Assembly (NCBI GenBank): GCA_020831895.1
Contig: JAFIFS010000067.1
Span: forward strand, 1 to 64,000
Direction of reading: 5' to 3'
DNA length: 64,000 nucleotides
DNA from: Chromatiales bacterium
GTDB taxonomy: Bacteria > Pseudomonadota > Gammaproteobacteria > Steroidobacterales > GCA-2729495
Shown in pieces: positions 60,332 through 64,000 of the stretch (positions are counted from its first letter, which is position 1; each line of letters starts with the position of its first letter). Both the position numbers and the translations under genes were made by a program. Under the pieces are notes generated by a model. The model was not told where the DNA came from and made no database searches. It worked only from the letters and a program-made list of their open reading frames with translations.

Positions 60332-60415
60332 CTGGCAGCGTATGATAGTAAAATCAGAAACTTATAATAGTTTCCTGATTCTGTTGCGGCGAAGCGCGAC
60401 ATAACTCGCTGCCAG
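60332..60415. repeat. Nested inverted repeats in the AT-rich pntB-priA spacer
   Basis: The outer 9-bp arms CTGGCAGCG (60332-60340) and its reverse complement (60407-60415) enclose an inner imperfect hairpin. In this hairpin ATCAGAAACT (60353-60362) pairs with AGTTTCCTGAT (60369-60379, one bulged C) around TATAAT. Read on the minus strand, the inner hairpin is followed by TTTTACT, so it could be a weak terminator for the pnt operon. The 60310-60405 stretch is far richer in A and T than the rest of the window. Confidence 0.45.
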
Positions 60416-60455
60416 CGCGGGGCTGTGAATATTCGGGCTGTCGTATCCCGGGCGG

Positions 60456-61835
60456 TCAGAGTGACTTGACCGCCTGGATCAGCTCCGCCGCCACAGACTG
60501 CCCGTCCCCGTAGAGCATGCGTGTCTGGTCCAGGAAGAACAGCGCGTTCTCGATCCCGGAGAAGCCGGCACCCTGGCCGCGCTTGACGACGATCACGTTC
60601 CTCGCCTTGTCCGCATTGAGTATCGGCATGCCGTAGATCGGGCTCGACGGGTCCGTGCGCGCCACAGGGTTCACGACATCGTTGGCACCGATGACGAGCG
60701 CCACGTCGGTGGTCTCGAACTCCTGATTGATCTCGTCGAGGTCCTGGATCAGGTCATAGGGCACGCCGGCCTCGGCCAGAAGCACGTTCATGTGGCCGGG
60801 CATGCGCCCAGCCACCGGGTGGATTGCGAAGCGCACCTTGACGCCACGCTCGATCAGCAGCTGGCAGAGCTCCCACACCTTGTGCTGGGCCTGGGCCACG
60901 GCCATCCCGTACCCGGGGATCACGATCACCTTGTCGGCGAACGCCATCATCACACCGACATCCGCGGCGTCGATCGGCTTCATGCTGCCGGTGGCCTCAC
61001 CCGACTGGGCTGAGCCGGTATCACCGAATCCACTGAACAGGACGCTGGCCAGCGATCGGTTCATCGCCCGGGCCATCAGCTGGGTCAGCAGCGTGCCTGC
61101 CGCACCGACAACAATGCCTGCGATCATGAGCGCCGGGTTGTCCAGCACCAGGCCCTTGAACCCGACGGCCAGCCCCGTCAGCGCGTTGTACAGGGAGATC
61201 ACCACCGGCATGTCCGCGCCCCCGATGGGCAGAGTCATCAGTACCCCGAACGCCAGGGCCAGGAGCACGAAGGCCAGCAGCGCGGCCCCGCTGACCTCGT
61301 TGCCGGCGAACGCGAGCATCAGTCCAAGGCCCAGGGTGATGGCAAATATCAGCAGGTTGAACCACTGCTGTCCGGAGAAGCGCATGGTCTTCTGCATGAT
61401 GCCCTGGAGCTTCGCGAAGGCGACCAGGGAGCCAGAAAACGCCACGGCGCCGATCAGCACACCGACCGCGGCTATCCCCTGGATCAGTAGCGACATGTCC
61501 TGTGCCTGCATAAGCGCGATCACGCCGATGCCGGCCGCGGCTCCGCCTCCCATGCCGTTGTAGAGCGCGATCATCTGGGGCATGTCGGTCATTGCGACCT
61601 TCTTGCCGCTCCACCAGGCCAGCCCGCCGCCGAGTCCTATTGCGAGAAAGATCAGCAGGTAGTTGGTGAGCCCCTCGACTTCGGGATGAAAGAAGGTGAC
61701 CGCGGTTGCCAGCACCATGCCGGCGCCAGCCCAGACGATTCCGCGCCGCGCGGTGACAGGCGAGGCCATCTGCTTGAGCCCCAGGATGAACAGGACTGCA
61801 GCGGTGAAGTAGGCAACGTCGAGCAGGATTCCCAT
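60456..61835 (-). CDS. pntB: NAD(P) transhydrogenase subunit beta
   Basis: A 459-residue inner-membrane subunit with eight or nine membrane helices (about residues 1-260) carrying the proton channel. A C-terminal NADP(H)-binding domain (about 285-459) follows, with VIVIPGYGMAVAQAQHKVWE, GRMPGHMNVLLAEAGVPYD and LVIGANDVVNPVART. With the two alpha parts it couples proton import to NADPH formation. Its ATG directly abuts the stop of the small alpha subunit. It is the last gene of the operon. Confidence 0.97.
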   Translation of the reverse strand: MGILLDVAYFTAAVLFILGLKQMASPVTARRGIVWAGAGMVLATAVTFFHPEVEGLTNYLLIFLAIGLGGGLAWWSGKKVAMTDMPQMIALYNGMGGGAAAGIGVIALMQAQDMSLLIQGIAAVGVLIGAVAFSGSLVAFAKLQGIMQKTMRFSGQQWFNLLIFAITLGLGLMLAFAGNEVSGAALLAFVLLALAFGVLMTLPIGGADMPVVISLYNALTGLAVGFKGLVLDNPALMIAGIVVGAAGTLLTQLMARAMNRSLASVLFSGFGDTGSAQSGEATGSMKPIDAADVGVMMAFADKVIVIPGYGMAVAQAQHKVWELCQLLIERGVKVRFAIHPVAGRMPGHMNVLLAEAGVPYDLIQDLDEINQEFETTDVALVIGANDVVNPVARTDPSSPIYGMPILNADKARNVIVVKRGQGAGFSGIENALFFLDQTRMLYGDGQSVAAELIQAVKSL

Positions 61836-62126
61836 CTAGCCGTCCTTGCGGCTGGACTTGAACATCTCCAGCATGCGCTCGGTGACAACGTAGCCGCCGA
61901 CCGCGTTGCCGGCACCCAGCACGACGGCGACGAAGCCAATCGCCTGTTCCAGCGGAGTCTGCGCGTGCCCCAGGGCCACCATGGTCCCGATCAGCACGAT
62001 CCCGTGGATGAAGTTCGAACCTGACATCAGTGGCGTATGCAGGATCACGGGAACGCGGGCGATCACCTCGTAACCCGTGAACGCTGCCAGCATGAATATG
62101 TAAAGTGCTATGAACCCCTCAATCAC
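61836..62126 (-). CDS. pntAB: NAD(P) transhydrogenase subunit alpha, membrane part
   Basis: A 96-residue protein with three membrane helices corresponding to the C-terminal membrane portion of E. coli PntA (MLAAFTGYEVIARVPVILH, LMSGSNFIHGIVLIG, GFVAVVLGAGNAVGGY). The GTG start at 62126 has GGAGG about 8 bases upstream and overlaps the preceding gene by 8 bases. The split of alpha into two polypeptides is well known in Rhodospirillum and many other proteobacteria. Confidence 0.93.
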   Translation of the reverse strand: MIEGFIALYIFMLAAFTGYEVIARVPVILHTPLMSGSNFIHGIVLIGTMVALGHAQTPLEQAIGFVAVVLGAGNAVGGYVVTERMLEMFKSSRKDG

Positions 62127-63264
62127 TGGCGGAACCTCCCTCGAGACCCAGCGCGGACCGGGTGGGCGCGTGCCGTACCTCCCCGGCATGTGTGAGCACG
62201 GCGCCTGCGAACACCTCGTCATCCCAGTCGATCGCCAGCTCCCCGTCCACCAGCGCCGGCTGCAGCAGGTTGTACAGGTTGCGCGCATACATCTCGCTGG
62301 CGTGCCGGGCAACGCTGGCAGCCAGGTTGACCGGGCCGATCACATGAACGCCATGTTCGATCACCGTCTCCCCGGGCCGGGTGAGCTCGCAGTTGCCGCC
62401 GCTCTCGGCGCCGAGGTCGACGATGACGGCTCCCGGCTTCATCGCAGCCACGGCCTCACGGCTGACGAGGCGCGGGGCCGGCCTCCCGGGCACTGCTGCC
62501 GTCGTGATCACTATGTCGGCCTTCGCGATGTGGCGGTCGATCACGGTCTGCTGGCCCGCGCGTTCCTCCGCGGTGAGTTCGCGCGCATAGCCGCCCTTGC
62601 CCTCGGCGGTGATGCCAGTCTCGACGAATCGTGCGCCGAGTGACTCGACCTGTTCCCGGGTCGCCGCACGGACGTCGAAGGCCTCGACCTGGGCACCCAG
62701 CCGCCGCAGCGTCGCGATCGCCTGCAGTCCGGCCACGCCCGCGCCGAGCACCAGCGCCTGTGAGGGCCTGATGGTGCCGGCCGCCGTCGTCAGCATCGGC
62801 AGGAACTTGTCCAGCTCGACGGCTGCGAGCAGCACGGCCTTGTAACCTGCCACCGCAGCCTGGGAGGAGAGTGCGTCCATCGACTGGGCCCGGGAGATGC
62901 GGGGGATCAGCTCCATCGCGAAGCTGGTCACCTGGCGCTCGCACATCAGCCGCAGCAGCTCGTCCTGGCGATGCGGCTGCATGAAGCCGACCACCGTGCT
63001 GCCGCTGCGCAGGACCGCCAGCTGCGCCGGGGACGGCGGCTGCACCGTCAGCAGCACGTCGGCTGCTCCGAGGACGGTGGCAGCATCGGGGGCGATTTCC
63101 GCCCCGGCAAAATCCTCGTCGCGGAAGCCCGCGCTGCTGCCAGCGCCGGACTCGATCAGCACGCGCACGCCGCGCTCGCCCAGCTTGCGCAGCACCTCCG
63201 GAACAATCGCCACCCGCGCTTCGCCCGCGACGGTCTCCCGGACCGCGCCTAAAGTTACTGGCAT
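62119..63264 (-). CDS. pntAA: NAD(P) transhydrogenase subunit alpha, NAD(H)-binding part
   Basis: A 381-residue cytoplasmic subunit with two Rossmann domains, related to alanine dehydrogenase. It opens with TLGAVRETVAGEARVAIVPE, binds NAD(H) with ALVLGAGVAGLQAIATLRRLGA followed by FDVR, and has the mobile loop region SLGARFVETGITAEGKGGYA and the conserved KADIVITTAAVPGRPAPRLV. ATG 63264 gives the usual N-terminus. The frame is open to 63375 but the extra residues are unconserved. It heads the three-gene operon. Confidence 0.95.
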   Translation of the reverse strand: MPVTLGAVRETVAGEARVAIVPEVLRKLGERGVRVLIESGAGSSAGFRDEDFAGAEIAPDAATVLGAADVLLTVQPPSPAQLAVLRSGSTVVGFMQPHRQDELLRLMCERQVTSFAMELIPRISRAQSMDALSSQAAVAGYKAVLLAAVELDKFLPMLTTAAGTIRPSQALVLGAGVAGLQAIATLRRLGAQVEAFDVRAATREQVESLGARFVETGITAEGKGGYARELTAEERAGQQTVIDRHIAKADIVITTAAVPGRPAPRLVSREAVAAMKPGAVIVDLGAESGGNCELTRPGETVIEHGVHVIGPVNLAASVARHASEMYARNLYNLLQPALVDGELAIDWDDEVFAGAVLTHAGEVRHAPTRSALGLEGGSASD

Positions 63265-63472
63265 GGGTACCCCGCTGAATTGTTGACAGTCACGGCACGC
63301 AGCGAGGCTGTTCCCCGTGTGTGCCGCTGGCCGCCCGTACGCGCGGGCCGCTCGCAGGCTCCAATGATGACACAAAAGGGGCGCTCGGCGAGGTAGTGCC
63401 AGGCTGGCTGGTTCATTGATTTTTCATCCGGAACTTGCATGATAGAAGGCGGCCTAGCAGGACACGGGAGTC

Positions 63473-64000
63473 ATGCCGCCGGATCTGCCAGCAAACGATT
63501 TCTCGCAGCAGGCGCTTCGCACGGACGTCGCCGGGATGCCGCTGGAGTGGGTGGACTACCGGGATGCGGTGCGCCTTTATTGCCTTGGCCAGGTTGCCTA
63601 CAGCTGCGGTTCGCTGCTTTACCGCGTCCGGGGTGGCATCAGTTCCCGCAGTGGCCTGCGCAGCACCGTCGAAGTCAACTCCATCATCGCAACGGTCGGC
63701 CGATCGCCGGACCTGGGCGGAGGGCCACGAGACTACGTGCCTCCCCTGAACAACAAGACCCTGTTCCGGCGTGACTCCAATCTTTGCCTGTACTGCGGCC
63801 TTGTGTTCCAGTCACGGGAACTCACGCGTGACCACGTAACGCCGCTGAGCCAAGGCGGTGGCGATGCCTGGAACAACGTGGTCACGGCCTGCCGTCGCTG
63901 CAACAATCACAAGGGCGGCCGCACGCCGGAGCAGGCGGGCCTGCAGCTCGTCGCGGTGCCCTTCACGCCGACTTATGCCGAGTACATCTACCTGAAGGGG
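63473..64000 (+). CDS. HNH endonuclease-domain protein (truncated by window end)
   Basis: At least 176 residues, with no stop before the end of the window. After an N-terminal region (about residues 20-80) there is a complete HNH zinc-nuclease motif: LCLYCG, then LTRDHVTPLSQGGG, then WNNVVTACRRCNNHKGG. The two CxxC pairs and the His-Asn-His residues are all present. The sequence continues HNH-family style with FTPTYAEYIYLK. Free-standing proteins of this kind are conserved chromosomal genes in gammaproteobacteria rather than mobile homing enzymes; their role is unclear. GGGAG lies close before ATG 63473. The gene is divergent from pntAA across a 208-base spacer. Confidence 0.85.
   Translation, partial: MPPDLPANDFSQQALRTDVAGMPLEWVDYRDAVRLYCLGQVAYSCGSLLYRVRGGISSRSGLRSTVEVNSIIATVGRSPDLGGGPRDYVPPLNNKTLFRRDSNLCLYCGLVFQSRELTRDHVTPLSQGGGDAWNNVVTACRRCNNHKGGRTPEQAGLQLVAVPFTPTYAEYIYLKG

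Noticed and set aside
60209-60415. Chromosomal replication origin (DnaA boxes plus AT-rich stretch)
   Set aside because: Only one perfect box, and no dnaA, dnaN, gidA or rpmH nearby. A priA regulatory site is the simpler reading, so it is not called oriC.
63439-63774. Plus-strand frames of 104 and 111 codons near the right end
   Set aside because: They overlap in other frames the HNH endonuclease starting at 63473, whose zinc and HNH motifs are unmistakable.

Overview
The window is chromosomal DNA of a high-GC Gammaproteobacterium. The evidence is the conserved housekeeping order (smg-dprA, divergent lysM/def-fmt-rsmB-DUF4390-ntrY-ntrX, topA, priA-argS-SPOR), a proteobacterial pnt operon with a split alpha subunit, a cysD-cysNC pair and gammaproteobacterial REP-type palindromes. 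A xanthomonad- or Chromatiales-like relative is my best guess, but I cannot place it further. Coding density is very high. No phage, insertion sequence, CRISPR array, tRNA or rRNA gene is visible. Because of the GC content most long antisense reading frames are spurious and are left out.

Layout. 1-317 has no gene but holds a 27-bp perfect inverted repeat. 318-4604: a Bax-inhibitor-like membrane protein, glmS, a four-domain lipoprotein and a small two-CxxC membrane protein. 4616-11450: a complete tripartite RND efflux operon headed by its TetR repressor, with a promoter carrying two copies of a perfect 14-bp operator, followed by an overlapping hotdog-like gene. 11534-14305: two secreted proteins with different C-terminal sorting-type tails, the second ending inside a REP element. 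14338-17156 (minus): the sulfate-activation pair cysD-cysNC. 17340-22790: three secreted hydrolase-fold proteins that mostly lack their catalytic residues. 22935-28502: a lipoprotein, a small periplasmic protein, a 990-residue orphan and a chromate transporter coupled to it.

28499-35605: an HD-domain protein, a PQQ-type sugar dehydrogenase, a tandem universal stress protein, exonuclease III, an unknown secreted protein and oligopeptidase A. 35727-38641: glutathione reductase, shikimate dehydrogenase and 3-methyladenine glycosylase. 38638-47243 (minus): a large secreted subtilase, topA, smg, dprA and a LysM protein. 47431-55582 (plus): def, fmt, rsmB, a DUF4390 protein, ntrY, ntrX and a frameshifted hemH. 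55587-60208 (minus): SPOR protein, argS and priA, with DnaA-box-like sites just before priA. 60456-63264 (minus): the three-gene transhydrogenase operon. 63473 to the end: an HNH endonuclease cut by the window edge.

Main points for follow-up: the run of apparent pseudoenzymes at 17340-22790, an NtrX whose ATPase and sigma54-contact motifs are eroded, the hemH frameshift lying exactly on a G GGG GGC heptamer, the autoregulated RND operon, the orphan 990-residue protein overlapping chrA, and the DnaA-box cluster with nested inverted repeats before priA.
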